Origin: Limnephilus marmoratus
Lineage: Eukaryota > Arthropoda > Insecta > Trichoptera > Limnephilidae
DNA: 64,000 nt
NCBI GenBank assembly: GCA_917880885.1
Contig: OU862931.1
Coordinates: 15,356,736 to 15,420,735, forward strand
Direction: 5' to 3'
In this document: positions 36,514-49,104 of the stretch, piece after piece
How the letters are laid out: each line of letters starts with the position of its first letter
Position numbering within the stretch: the first letter of the stretch is position 1
The notes under the pieces: model-generated
Seen by the model: only the letters and a program-made list of their open reading frames with translations
What the model was told of the DNA's origin: nothing
Databases searched by the model: none
Position numbers and translations under genes: made by a program

Positions 36514-36744
36514 CCTATGTCAACCCCTATGGACCCTAATTTTAACACTAAAATATTTTTAAAAGACAGTATTGATGTAGACAAAAGTATTCAGAATTTG
36601 TGCAGATAGGATGTCTAATGTATGCTGCATCAGGTACCAGGCCTGATTTATGTTTTCCGGTGTCTATGTTAAGTAGGTATCAAACCTGTGCTAACAATGA
36701 GCCATTAAGTGCATTTAAGCAGAGAGTTGATTGTAAAACATTTA
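36514..36744 (+). pseudogene. Untranslated remnant of copia pol (RT connection region)
   Basis: Directly after the stop the frame reads PMSTPMDPN, the usual continuation of copia pol. After a further in-frame stop near 36,610, a +1 shifted frame gives IGCLMYAASGTRPDLCFPV and then a segment with MLSRYQTC and NEPLSAF, typical of the region between reverse transcriptase and RNase H. The frame ends at about 36,744 and no RNase H follows; only about 85 bp separate it from the polypurine tract. Thus there is a nonsense mutation, a frameshift and a deletion of the RNase H core. Confidence 0.8.
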
Positions 36745-36830
36745 AATAAGTGTGGTGTCATGAGCTCAACTTTTGTCACATGTTAAAAAAAAAAGGTATT
36801 AATTATTATTAGTTTAACTGTATTTACATT

Positions 36831-36839
36831 GAGAAGGGG
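36831..36839 (+). promoter_or_regulatory. Polypurine tract of the copia element
   Basis: GAGAAGGGG ends one base before the TGTTAG start of the 3' LTR, the expected place for the primer of plus-strand DNA synthesis. Confidence 0.75.
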
Positions 36840-37026
36840 TGTTAGAAATATGGCAATGTAAATCGTGAATCTTAGGTTGGCTACAACGCAGCTGTTAATA
36901 TTGATAAGTTGTCAATACTGCAATGTACTCCCTTGACTATTACTCTCTTGTGTACCTTTCCAATCGTGAATAAAGAGTTAATATTATTACTGTATAAACT
37001 GGAGGATTTCATTTATAACAATCACA
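36840..37026 (+). repeat. Copia element 3' LTR (187 bp)
   Basis: Same length and ends as the 5' LTR with two substitutions. AATAAA lies at 36969-36974. The base after it (37027) opens satellite TATTAATTTTTAAAATATTC, the same text as near 31,357. Confidence 0.92.
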
Positions 37027-40000
37027 TATTAATTTTTAAAATATTCATCGTATTACGCGTGTTTTGTGACAACACTTGTGGTCGGTCATAACGAAGACCC
37101 TATGGCACCGAGCCTACTGAAATTTTGGATTCGTAGTGAGAATCGTGGTCTGTACAAGAATCCATCATAAAATCTGCCGAAAGAAGAATTTTAAAAAAAA
37201 ACATCGTTTTAACACTAGGGGTCGGTGGTTTTCACACTGGGGGTCGGCCGTTTAACACTTGGGGTCGGTCATATTTTTGGCCTCATGTCACCGATCCGTC
37301 TGAAATTTTTGATTCTAACCAAGTATCATGGTCTGTACACGAATCAATAAAAAATCTTCCAAAAGATTAATTATTTAAAAAAATAATCGTTTTACTCGTG
37401 CTTTGTGACAACACTTGTGGTCGGTCATCACCAAACCGACTGAGATTTTGAATTCTTAGTCGTAGTCCGTATACGATTCAATCAAAAATCTGCCAAAAGA
37501 AGAATTTCAAAATATATCATCGTTTAACACCTGGGTTTCGGTGGTTTTCACACTTGGGGTCTGCCATTTTAACGCTTGGGGTCGGTCATATCTTTGAACC
37601 TATGGCTCCAATCTCTGAAATTTTGGATTCTCACCAAGAATCATGGTCTGTACACGAATCAATTAAATAAATCTTGAACGAATATTAATTTTTTTTAAAT
37701 TCATCGTTTTACAGGCGCTTTGTGACAAGACTTGTGGTCGGTCATAACGAAGACCCTATGGCACCGAGCCTACTGAAATTTTGGGTTCGTAGTGAGAATC
37801 GTGGTCTGTACAAGAATCAATTATAAAATCTGCCGAAAGAAGAATTAAAAAAAAAAAACATCGTTTTAACAGTAGGGGTCGGTGGTTTTCACACTGGGGG
37901 TCTGCCGTTTTAACACTTGGGGTTGGTCATATTTTTGGCCCCATGTCATCGATCCGTCTGAAAATTTTGATTCTCACCAAGAATCATGGTCTGTACACGA
38001 ATCAATAAAAAATCTTCCAAAAGATTAATTATTAAAAAAAAATTATCATTTTACTCGTGCTTTGTGACAACACTTGTGGTCGGTCATCACCAAGCCGACT
38101 GAGATTTTGAATTCTTAGTCGGAGTCCGTATATGAATCAATCAAAAAATCTGCCAAAAGAAGAATTTAAAAAAATATCATCGTTTTAACACCTGGGTTTC
38201 GGTGGTTTTCACACTTGGGGTCGGCCGTTTTAACGCTTGGGGTCGGTCATATCTTTGACCCTATGGCTCCAATCCGTCTGAAATTTTGAATTCGCATTAA
38301 TTTTTAAAAAATTCCCCGTTTTAAGCGCACTTTGTGACAACACTTGTGGTCGGTCATAAAGAAGACCCTATCTCACCGAGCCGTCTGAAATTTAAGATTC
38401 GAACTAAGAATCATGGTCTGTATACGATTCAATAAAAAATCTTCCAAAAGAATAATGTTTAAGAAATTCATCGTTTTAACACTTGGGGTCGGTGGTTTTC
38501 ACATTTTAGGTCGGCCGTTTTAACACTTGAGTTCGGTCATATTTTTGGCCCATCAAAAAATCTGCCAAACGAAGAATTAAAAAAACTCGTCATTTTAACA
38601 CTTGGGGTCAGTGGTTTTCGCATTGGGGTAGGCCGTTTTGACACTTGGTGTCGGTCATATTTTTGGCCCCATTGCACCGATCCGTCTGAAATTTTGGATT
38701 CGCACTAAGAATCATGGTCTGTACACGAATCATTAAAAAAAATCTTGAACAAATATTAATTTTTAAAAAATTATTCGTTTTACAGGTGCTTTGTGACAAC
38801 ACTTGTTGTCGGTAATCACCAAGCCGACTGAGATTTTGACTTCTTAGTCGTAGTCCGCATACGAATCAATCAAAAAATCTGCCAAAAGAAGAATTTCCAA
38901 AAATATCATCGTTTTAACACCTGGGTTTCGGTGGTTTTCACACTTGGGGTCGACCGTTTTAACGCTTGGGGTCAGTCATATCTTTGACCCTTTGCCTCCA
39001 ATCCGTCTGAAATTTTGGATTCGCATTAATTTTTAAAAAATTCCCCGTTTTAAGCGCGCTTTGTGACAACACTTGTGGTCGGTCATAAAGAAGACCGTAT
39101 CTCACCGAGCCGTCTGAAATTTAAGATTCGAACTAAGAATCATGGTCTGTACACGATTCAATAAAAAATCTTCCAAAAGAATAATGTTTAAGAAATTCAT
39201 CGTTTTAACATTTGGGGTCGGTGGTTTTCAAGAGTGGTGGTGGTACAAGAATCCATCATAAAATTTGCCGAAAGAAGAATTTAAAAATAAAACATCGTTT
39301 TAACACTAGGGGTCGGTGGTTTTCACACTGGGGGTCGGCCGTTTAACACTTGGGGTCGGTCATATTTTTGGCCCCATGTCACCGATCCGTCTGAAATTTT
39401 TGATTCTAACCAAGTATCATAGTCTGTACACGAATCAATAAAAAATCTTCCAAAAGATTAATTATTTAAAAAATCATCGTTTTACTCGTGCTTTGTGACA
39501 TCACTTGTGGTCGGTCATCACCAAGCCGACTGAGATTTTGAATTCTTAGTCGTAGTCCGTATACGAATCAATCAAAAATCTGCCAAAAGAAGAATTTCAA
39601 AATATATCATCGTTTTAACACCTGGGTTTCGGTGGTTTTCACACTTGGGATCGGCCGTTTTAACGCTTGGGGTCGGTCATATCTCTGACCCTATGGCTCC
39701 AATCCATCTGAAATTTTGGATTCTCACCAAGAATTATGGTCTGTACACGAATCAATTAAATAAATCTTGAACAAATATTATTTTTTTTTTAAATTCATCG
39801 TTTTACGGGCGCTTTGTGACAAGACTTGTGGTCGGTCATAACGAAGACCCTATGGCACCGCCGACTGAAATTTTGGATTCGTAGTGAGCATCGTGGTCTT
39901 TTCACGAATCAATCAAAAAATCTGCCAAGAAAAGAATTTTAAAAAAATCTTCGCTTTAACACTTGGGGTCGGCCGTTTTAACACTTGGGGTCGGTCATAT

Positions 40001-42599
40001 TTTTGGTCCCATGGCACCGATCCGTCTGAAATTTTTGATTCTCACCAAGAATCATGGTCTGTACACGATTCAATAAAAAATCTTCCAAAAGAATAATTTT
40101 TAAGAAATTCATCGTTTTAACACTTGGTGTCGGTGGTTTTCACATTTTGGGTCGGCCGTTTTAACACTTGAGTTCGGTCATATTTTTGGCCCATCAAAAA
40201 ATCTGCCAAACGAAGAATTAAAAAAAAATCGTCGTTTTAACACTTGGGGTCGGTGGTTTTCACATTGGGGTAGGCCGTTTTGACACTTGGGGCCGGTCAT
40301 ATTTTTGGCCCCATTGCACCGATCCGTCTGAAATTTTGGATTCGCACTAAGAATCATTGTCTGTACATGAATCAATAAAAAAATCTTGAACAAATATTAA
40401 TTTTTTAAAAATTCATCGTTTAACGAGTGCTTTGTGACAACACTTGTGGTCGGTCATAACGAAGACCCTATGGCACCGAGCCTACTGAAATTTTGGATTC
40501 GTAGTGAGAATCGTGGTCTGTACAAGAATCAATTATAAAATCTGCCGAAAGAAGAATTTAAATAAAAAAAACGTCGTTTTACCAGTAGGGGTCGGTGGTT
40601 TTCACACTGGGGGTCATCCGTTTTAACACTTGGGGTCGGTCATATTTTTGGCCCCATGTCATCGATCCGTCTGAATTTTTTGATTCTCACCAAGAATCAT
40701 GGTCTGTACACGAATCAATAAAAAATCTTTCAAAAGATTAATTATTTTAAAAAAATCATCGTTTTACTGGTGCTTTGTGACAACACTTGTGGTCGGTTAT
40801 CACCAAGCCGACTGAGATTTTGAATTCTTAGTCGTAGTCCGTACACGAATCAATCAAAAAACCTGCCAAAAGAAGAATTTCAAAAAATATCATCGTTTTA
40901 ACACCTGGGTTTCGGTGGTTTTCACACTTGGGGTCGGCAGTTTTAACGCTTGGGGTCGGTCATATCTTTGACCCTATGGCTCCAATCCGTCCGAAATTTT
41001 GGATTCTCACCAAGAATCCATCGTCTGTACACGAATCAATAAAAAAATCTTCCTAAAGATTAATTTTTAATAAATTCATCGTTTTAACACTTGGGGTCGG
41101 TGGTTTTCACATTTTGGGTCGGCCGTTTTAACACTTGAGATCGGTCATATTTTTGGTCCATCGAAAAATCTGCCAAACGAAGAATTAAAAAAAAAAGTCG
41201 TTTTAGCACTTGGGGTCGGTCATATCTTTGACCCTATGGCTCCAATCCGTCTGAAATTTTGGATTCTCACCAAGAATCATGGCCTGTACACGAATCAATA
41301 AAAAAAAAACTTGAACAAATATATTTTTTTTTTTAATTTTCGTTTTACGGGCGCTTTGTGACAAGACTTGTGGTCGGTCATAACGAAGACCTTATGGCAC
41401 CGCCGACTGGAATTTTGATTCGTGGTCTGTTCACGAATCAATCAAAAAATCTGCCAAAAAGAAGAATTTAAAAAAAAATCATCGCTTTAACACTTGGGGT
41501 CGGTTGTTTTCACACTGAGGGTCGGCCGTTTTAACACTTGGGGTCGGTTATATTTTTGGCCCCATGGCACCGATCCGTCTGAAATTTTTGATTCTCACCA
41601 AGAATCATGGTCTGTACACGATTCAATTAAAAATCTTCCAAAAGAATAATGTTCAAGAAATTCATCGTTTTAACACTTGGGGTCGGTGGTTTTCACATTT
41701 TAGGTCGGCCGTTTTAAAACTTGAGTTGGGTCATATTTTTGGCCCATCAAAAATCTGCCAAACGAAGAATTAAAAAAATTCGTCGTTTAAACACTTGGGG
41801 TCAGTGGTTATCGCATTGGGGTAGGCCGTTTTGACACTTGGTGTCGGTCATATTTTTGGCCCCATTGCACCGATCCGTCTGAAATTTTGGATTCGCACTA
41901 AGAATCATGGTCTGTACACGAATCATTAAAAAAAATCTTGAACAAATATTAATTTTTAAAAAATTCATCGTTTTACGCGTGCTTTGTGACAACACTTGTT
42001 GTCGGTAATCACCAAGCCGACTGAGATTTTGACTTCTTAGTCGTAGTCCGTATACGAATCAATCAAAAAATCTGCCAAAAGAAGAATTTCCAAAAATATC
42101 ATTGTTTTAACACCTGGGTTTCGGTGGTTTTCACACTTTAGGTCGGCCGTTTTAACGCTTGGGGTCGGTCATATCTTTGACCCTATGCCTCCAATCCGTC
42201 TGATATTTTGGATTCGCACTAAGAATCATGGTCTGTACACGAATCAATAAAAAAATCTTGAACACATATTAATTTTTTAAAAATTCATCGTTTTACGCGT
42301 GCTTTGTGTCAACACTTGTTGTCGGTCATAACGAAGACCCTATGGCACCGAGCCTACTGAAATTTTGAATACATAGTGAGAATCGTGGTCTGTACAAGAA
42401 TCAATTTTAAAATCTGCCGAAAGATAAATTTAAAAAAGAAAAACATCGTTTTAACAGTATATGTCGGTGCTTTTCACACTGGGGGTCGGCCGTTTTAACA
42501 CTTGGGGTTGGTCATATTTTTGGCCCCATGTCATCGATCCGTCTGAAATTTTTCATTCTCACCAAGAATCATGGTCTGTACACGAATCAATAAAAAATC

Positions 42600-45500
42600 T
42601 TCCAAAATATTAATTATTAAAAAAAATCATCGTTTTACTCGTGCTTTGTGACAACACTTGTGGTCGGTCATCACAAAGCCGACTGAGATTTTGAATTCTT
42701 AGTCGTAGTCCGTATACGAATCAATCAAAAAATCTGCCAAAAGAAGAATTCCAAAAAATATCATCGTTTTAACACCTGGGTGGTTTTCACACTTGGGGTC
42801 GGCCGTTTTAACGCTTGGGGTCGGTCATATCTTTGACCCTTTGGCTCCAATCCGTCTGAAATTTAGGATTCTCACCAAGAATCCATCGTCTGTACACGAA
42901 TCAATAAAAAAAATCTTCCGAAAGATTAATTTTTAAAAAATTCACCGTTTTAGCGCGCTTTGTGACAACACTTGTGGTCGGTCATAAAGAACACCCTATC
43001 TCACCAAGCCGACTAAAATTTTGGATTTGTAGTCGTGGTCTGTACACGAATCAATCAACATATCTGCTTAAAGAAGAATTTAAAAAAAAATCATAGTTTT
43101 ATCTCTTGGGGTCGGTGGTTTACAAACTTGGGGTCGGCCGTTTTAACACTTGGGATCCGTCATATTTTTGGCCCCATGGCACCGATCCGTCTGAAATTTT
43201 GGATTCTTACCAAGAATCATGCTTCACGAATCAATAAAAAATCTTCGAAAGGATTAATCTTAAAAAATTCATTGTTTTTCGCGCGCTTTGTACACGAAAT
43301 AATGAAAAAAATTTCAAAAGAAGAATTTAAAAAATGATAATCTTTTCAACACTTGGGGTCGGTCGCCACTTCGGCCCAATGGATCCGAACCGACTAAGAA
43401 ACATGGTCAGAACACGAAATAATAAATAAAATCTGCCTTAAGAAGAATTAACAATAAATCATCGTTTCAACACTTGAGGTCGTTACTTTGACCCTACGGC
43501 ACCGAGCCTGCTGAAATTTTGGATTCTTACTAAGAATCGTAGTTTGTATACGAATCAATCAAAATATCTGCTACAAGAAAAATTTAAAAAAAATCATCGT
43601 TTTAACTCTTGGGGTCGGTGGTTTTCAAACTTGGGGTCGGTCGTTTTAACATTGGGGTCAGTCACAACATCGGCCCGATGATGGAACCGAACCGACTAAG
43701 AAACATGGTCAGAACACGAATAATCAAAAAAATCTGCCTAAATAAGCATTTTATAAAAATCATCGTTTCAACACTTGAGGTTGGATGTTTTAGCACTTGG
43801 GGTCGGTCGTTTTAACACTTGGGGTTGGTCATTATCCTACGGCACCGAGCCAACTGAAATTTTGGATTCTTACTAAGAATCGTGGTCTGTACACGAATCA
43901 ATCAAAAAATCTGCCAAAGAAGAATTTTATAAAAAATCATCGTTTTAACACTTGAGGTCGGTGGTTTTCACACTGGGGGTCGGCCGTTTTAACATTTCGG
44001 GTCAGTCACATTTTTGGCCCCATGGCACCGATCCGTCGGAAATTTTGAATTCTCACTAAGAATCATGGTCTGTACACGAATCAATAAAAAATCTACCAAA
44101 AAATTAATTTTTAAGAAATTCATCGCTTTAACACTTGGGGTCGGTGGTTTTCACACTTTTGGTTGGCCGTTTTAACACTTGGAGTCGTCCATATTTTTGG
44201 CCCCATGGCACCGATCTGTCTGAATATTTGGGTTCTCACCATGGTCTGTACACAAATCATTAAAAAAATCTTCCAAAAATTAATTTTTAAAAAAATCATC
44301 GTTTTATGCGCGCCTTGTGACAACACTTGTTGTCGGTCATAACGAAGACCCTATCTCACCGAGCCAACTGATCTATTGGATTCGTAGTGAGAATCGTGGT
44401 CTGTTCACGAATCAATCAAAAAATCTGCCAAGAAGAATTTTATAAAAAATCATCGTTTTAACAATTGGGGTCGGCGGTTTTCACATTGGGGTAGGCCATT
44501 TTCACCCTTGGGTCGGTCATATTTTTGGCCCCATGGCACCGATCCGTCTGAAATTTTGGATTCGCACTAAGAATCATGGTTTTTACACGAATCAATAAAA
44601 AATCTTTCAAAAGGTTAATTTTTAAAAAAATCATCGTTTTAACACTTGGGGTCAGTGGTTTTCACACGTATGGTCCGCCGTTTAAACACTTGGGGTCGGT
44701 CATATTTTTTGGCCCCATGGCACCGATCTGTCTGAATATTTGGGTTCTCACCATGGTCTGTACACAAATCATTAAAAAAATCTTCCAAAAATTAATTTTT
44801 AAAAAAATCATCGTTTTATGCGCGCCTTGTGACAACACTTGTTGTCGGTCATAACGAAGACCCTATCTCACCGAGCCAACTGATCTATTGGATTTGTAGT
44901 GAGAATCGTGGTCTGTTCACGAATCAATCAAAAAATCTGCCAAGAAGAATTTTATAAAAAATCATCGTTTTAACAATTGGGGTCGGCGGTTTTCACATTG
45001 GGGTAGGCCGTTTTCACCCTTGGGTCGGTCATATTTTTGGCCCCATGTCACCGATCCGTCTGAAATTTTTGATTCTCCCTAAGAATCATGGTCTGTACAC
45101 GAATCAATAAAAAATCTTCCAATAGATTAATTATTAAAAAAAAATCATCGTTTTACTCGTGCTTTGTGACAACACTTGTGGTCGGTCATCACCAAGCCGA
45201 CTGAGATTTTGAATTCTTAGTCGTAGTCCGTATACGAATCAATCAAAAAATCTGCCAAAAGAAGTATTCCAAAAAATATCATCGTTTTAACACCTGGGTG
45301 GTTTTCACACTTGGGGTCGGCCGTTTTAACGCTTGGGGTCGGTCATATCTTTGACCCTTTGGCCCCAATCCGTCTGAAATTTAGGATTCTAACCAAGAAT
45401 CCATCGTCTGTACACGAATCAATAAAAAAATCTTCCGAAAGATTAATTTTTAAAAAATTCACCGTTTTAGCGCGCTTTGTGACAACACTTGTGGTCGATC

Positions 45501-48500
45501 ATAAAGAACACCCTATCTCACCAAGCCGACTAAAATTTTGGATTTGTAGTCGTGGTCTGTACACGAATCAATCAACATATCTGCTTAAAGAAGAATTTTT
45601 AAAAAAATCATCGTTTTATCTCTTGGGGTCGGTGGTTTACAAACTTGGGGTCGGCCGTTTTAACACTTGGGATCCGTCATATTTTTGGCCCCATGGCACC
45701 GATCCGTCTGAAATTTTGGATTCTTACCAAGAATAATGCTGCACGAATCAATAAAAAATCTTCGAAAAGATTAATCTTAAAAAAATCATTGTTTTTCGCG
45801 CGCTTTGTACACGAAATAATGAAAAAAATTTCAAAAGAAGAATTTAAAAAATGATAATCTTTTCAACACTTTGGGTCTGTCACCACTTCGGCCCAATGGA
45901 TCCGAACCGACTAAGAAACATGGTCAGAACACGAAATAATAAAAGAAATCTGCCTTAAGAAGAATTTACAATAAATCATCGTTTCAACACTTGTGGTCGT
46001 TACTTTGACCCTACGGCACCGAGCCTGCTGAAATTTCGCTTTCTTACTAAGAATCGTGGTTTGTATACGAATCAATCAAAATATCTGCTAAAAGAAGAAT
46101 TTTAAAAAAATCATCGTTTTAACTCTTGGGGTCGGTCGTTTTAACATTGGGGTCGGTCACAACATCGGCCCGATGATGGAACCGAACCGACTAAAAACAT
46201 GGTCAGAACACGAATAATCAAAAAAATCTGCCTAAATAAGCATTTTATAAAAATCATCGTTTCAACACTTGAGGTTGGATGTTTTAGCACTTGGGGTCGG
46301 TCGTTTTAACACTTGGGGTTGGTCATTATCCTACGGCACCGAGCCAACTGAAATTTTGGATTCTTACTAAGAATCGTGGTCTGTACACGAATCAATCAAA
46401 AAATCTGCCAAAGAAGAATTTTATAAAAAATCATCGTTTTAACACTTGAGGTCGGTGGTTTTCGCACTGGGGGTCGGCCGTTTTAAATTTTTTGTCGGTC
46501 ACATTTTTGGCCCCATGGCACCGATCCGTCTGAAATTTTGAATTCTCACCAAGAATCATGGTCTGTACACGAATCAATAAAAAATCTACCAAAAAATTAA
46601 TTTTTAAGAAATTCATCGCTTTAACACTTGGGGTCGGTGGTTTTCACACTTTTGGTTGGCCGTTTTAACACTTGGAGTCGTCCATATTTTTGGCCCCATG
46701 GCACCGATCTGTCTGAATTTTCGGGTTCTCACCATGGTCTGTACACAAATCATTAAAAAAATCTTCCAAAAATTAATTTTTAAAAAAATCATCGTTTTAT
46801 GCGCGCCTTGTCACAACACTTGTTGTCGGTCATAACGAAGACCCTATCTCACCGAACCGACTGATCTATTGGATTCGTAGTGAGAATCGTGGTCTGTACA
46901 CGAATCAATCAAAAAATCTGCCAAAGAATTTTATAAAAAATCATCGTTTTAACAATTGGGGTCGGTGGTTTTCACATTGGGGTAGGCCGTTTTCACCCTT
47001 GGGTCGGTCATATGTTTGGACCCATGGCACCGATCCGTCTGAAATTTTGGATTCGCACTAAGAAACATGGTTTTTACACGAATCAATAAAAAAAATCTTG
47101 TACAAATATTAATTTTTTAAAAATTCATCGTTTTACGGGCGCTTTGTGACAAGACTTGTGGTCGGTCATAACGAAGACCCTATGGCACCGCCGACTGAAA
47201 TTTCGGATTCATAGTGAGAATCGTGGTCTGTTCACGAATCAATCAAAAAATCTGCCAAAAGAAGAATTGTAAAAAAATCATCGCTTTAACACTTGGGGTC
47301 GGTGGTTTTCACACTGGGGGCCGGCCGTTTTAAGACTTGGGGTCGGTCATATTTTTGGCCCCATGGCACCGATCCGTCTGAAATTTTGGATTCTCACCAA
47401 GAATCATGGTCTGTTCACGAATAAATAAAAAATCTTTCAAAAGGTTAATTTTTAAAAAATTCATCGTTTTAACTCTTGGGGTCAGTGGTTTTCACACTTA
47501 TGGTCCGCCGTTTAAACACTTTGGGTCGGTCATATTTTTGGCCCCATGTCACCGATCCGTCTGAAATTTATGATTCTCTCCAAGAATCATGGTCTGTACG
47601 CGAATCAATAAAAAATCTTCCAAAAGATTAATTATTAAAAAAAATCATCGTTTTTCTCGTGCTTTGTGACAACACTTGTGGTCGGTCATCACCAAGCCGA
47701 CTGAGATTTTGAATTCTTAGTCGTAGTCCGTATACGAATCAATCAAAAAATCTGCCAAAAGAAGAATTTCAAAAAATATCATCGTTTTAACACCTGGGTT
47801 TCGGTGGTTTTCACACTTGGGATCGGCCGTTTTAACGCTTGGGGTCGGTTATATCTTTGACCCTTTGGCTCCAATCCATCTGAAATTTTGGACTCTCACC
47901 AAGAATCCATCGTCTGTATACGAATCAATTAAAAAATCTTCCGAAAGATTAATTTTTAAAAAATTCCCCGTTTTAAGCGCGCTTTGTGACAACACTTGTG
48001 GTCGGTCATAAAGAACGCCCTATCTCACCGAGCCGACTGAAATTTTGGATTCGTAGTCGTGGTCTGTACACGAAGCAATCAAAATATCTGCCAAAAGAAG
48101 AATTTAAAAAAAAATAATCGTTTTATCTCTTAGGGTCGGTGGTTTTCAAACTTGGGGTCGGCCGTTTTAACACTTGGGATCCGTCATATTTTTGGCCCCA
48201 TGGCACCGATCCGTCTGAAATTTTGGATTCTTACCAAGAATCATGCTACACGAATCAATAAAAAATCTTCGAAAAGATTTATCTTTAAAAAATTCATTGT
48301 TTTTCGCGCGCTTTGTGGCAACACTTGTGGTCAGTCATAACGAAAACCTTATGACACCGAGCTGACTGAAATTTTGGATTCTTTGTGAGAATCGTATTCT
48401 GTACACGAAATAATGAAAAAAAATTTCAAAAGAAGAATTTATAAAATGATAATCTTTTCAACACTTGGGGTCGGTCACCACTTCAGCCCAATGGATCCGA

Positions 48501-48970
48501 ACCGACTAAGAAACATGGTCAGAACACGAAATAATAAACAAAATCTGCCTTAAGAAGAATTTATAATAAATCATCGTTTCAACACTTGAGGTCGTTACTT
48601 TGACCCTAAGGCACCGAGCCTGCTGAAATTTTAGATTCTTACTAAGAATCGTGGTTTGTATACGAATCAATCAAAATATATGCCAAAAGAAGAATTTTTA
48701 AAAAATCATCGTTTTAACTCTTGGGGTCGGTGGTTTTCAAACTTGGGGTCGGTCATTTTAACACTTGGGGTCGGTCACAACATCGGCCCGATGGAACCGA
48801 ACCTACTAAGAAACATGGTCAGAACACGAATAATCAAAAAAATCTGCTCAAATAAGCATTTTATAAAAATCATCGTTTCAACACTTGAGGTCGGATGTTT
48901 TAGCACTTGGGGTCGGTCGTTTTAACGGTGCCTTAGGATAATGACCAACCCGGTCATTATCCTAAGGCAC
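42600..48970. repeat. About 2.5-kb higher-order repeat, roughly 2.5 copies
   Basis: The rare word CAACATATCTGCTTAAAG occurs near 43,048 and 45,564 (2,516 bp apart). Landmarks at 45,311 and 47,817 are 2,506 bp apart, and a segment at 43,609 returns at 48,656, two units away. Within the first unit a piece of about 512 bp is itself duplicated (GGGTTCTCACC near 44,230 and 44,742). The last unit is cut off by the satellite edge. Confidence 0.75.
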
Positions 48971-48971
48971 C
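48927..48971. repeat. Perfect 20-bp inverted repeat at the satellite edge
   Basis: GGTGCCTTAGGATAATGACC (48927-48946) is followed by a 5-base spacer and its exact reverse complement (48952-48971). Neighbouring modules at about 43,830 and 46,320 have only the right-hand arm, in the context TTGGTCATTATCCTACGGCACC. The left arm is therefore an extra inverted copy that replaced CACTTGGGGTT. It lies about 35 bp from the end of the array. Confidence 0.9.
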
Positions 48972-49006
48972 GAGCCAACTGAAATTTTGGATTCGTGGTC
49001 TGTACA

Positions 49007-49060
49007 CAGCGGTGTAGCGAGGTGGGGGCGGGGGGGACGGACCGCCCCGGGTGCCACTGT
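49007..49060 (+). mobile_element. Possible DNA-transposon terminus at satellite/unique junction
   Basis: CAGCGGTGTAGCGAGG at 49007 is followed by a G-rich run, then GGACCGCCCCGGGTGCCA. This style of GC-rich end (CAGYGGCGTAGCGAGG) resembles termini I associate with hAT-like elements. I find no matching inverted end, target duplication or transposase downstream, so this is at most a fragment. Confidence 0.3.
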
Positions 49061-49104
49061 ACCAAGATATTGCATACACGTAACCAAGATATTACATACA
49101 CATG
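49061..49104. repeat. 22-bp tandem pair
   Basis: ACCAAGATATTGCATACACG is repeated with one or two changes at 49083. It is a short local duplication next to the satellite edge. Confidence 0.7.

Larger units (their letters stand above)
32616..37026 (+). mobile_element. Copia-type LTR retrotransposon inserted in the satellite
   Basis: This 4,411-bp element has two direct LTRs of 187 bp, TG...CA ends, a primer-binding site at once after the 5' LTR, a gag-pol frame in copia order (integrase before reverse transcriptase) and a polypurine tract at once before the 3' LTR. The LTRs differ at only two positions, so the insertion is young, yet the copy is defective: pol has a stop and a frameshift, and RNase H is missing. 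The leader holds 229 bp of the foldback element. The flanks are satellite, but no target duplication is visible. Joining the flanks restores the monomer text TTGAAC-TATTAATT, with AAA of the usual TTGAACAAATATTAATT absent. Confidence 0.92.
37027..49006. repeat. Satellite block 4 (about 12 kb, most diverged)
   Basis: Same modules as before, with more sequence variants toward the right edge: GATTCTTACTAAGAATC dyads, CAACACTTGAGG words and AACCGACTAAGAAACATGG in place of the usual middle. Joints between unlike modules occur, for example at 39,228-39,242, where TTTTCAAGAGTGGTGGTGG links a module head to GTACAAGAATCC. The first part (from 37,027) resembles 31,357 onward, so the copia element sits between two neighbouring copies of a local unit. 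The block ends at GGTCTGTACA near 49,006. No gene seen. Confidence 0.93.

Noticed and set aside
1173..49006. Telomeric or ribosomal repeat
   Set aside because: No TTAGG-type telomere repeat and no rRNA-like sequence was found. The modules match no RNA gene that I recognise.
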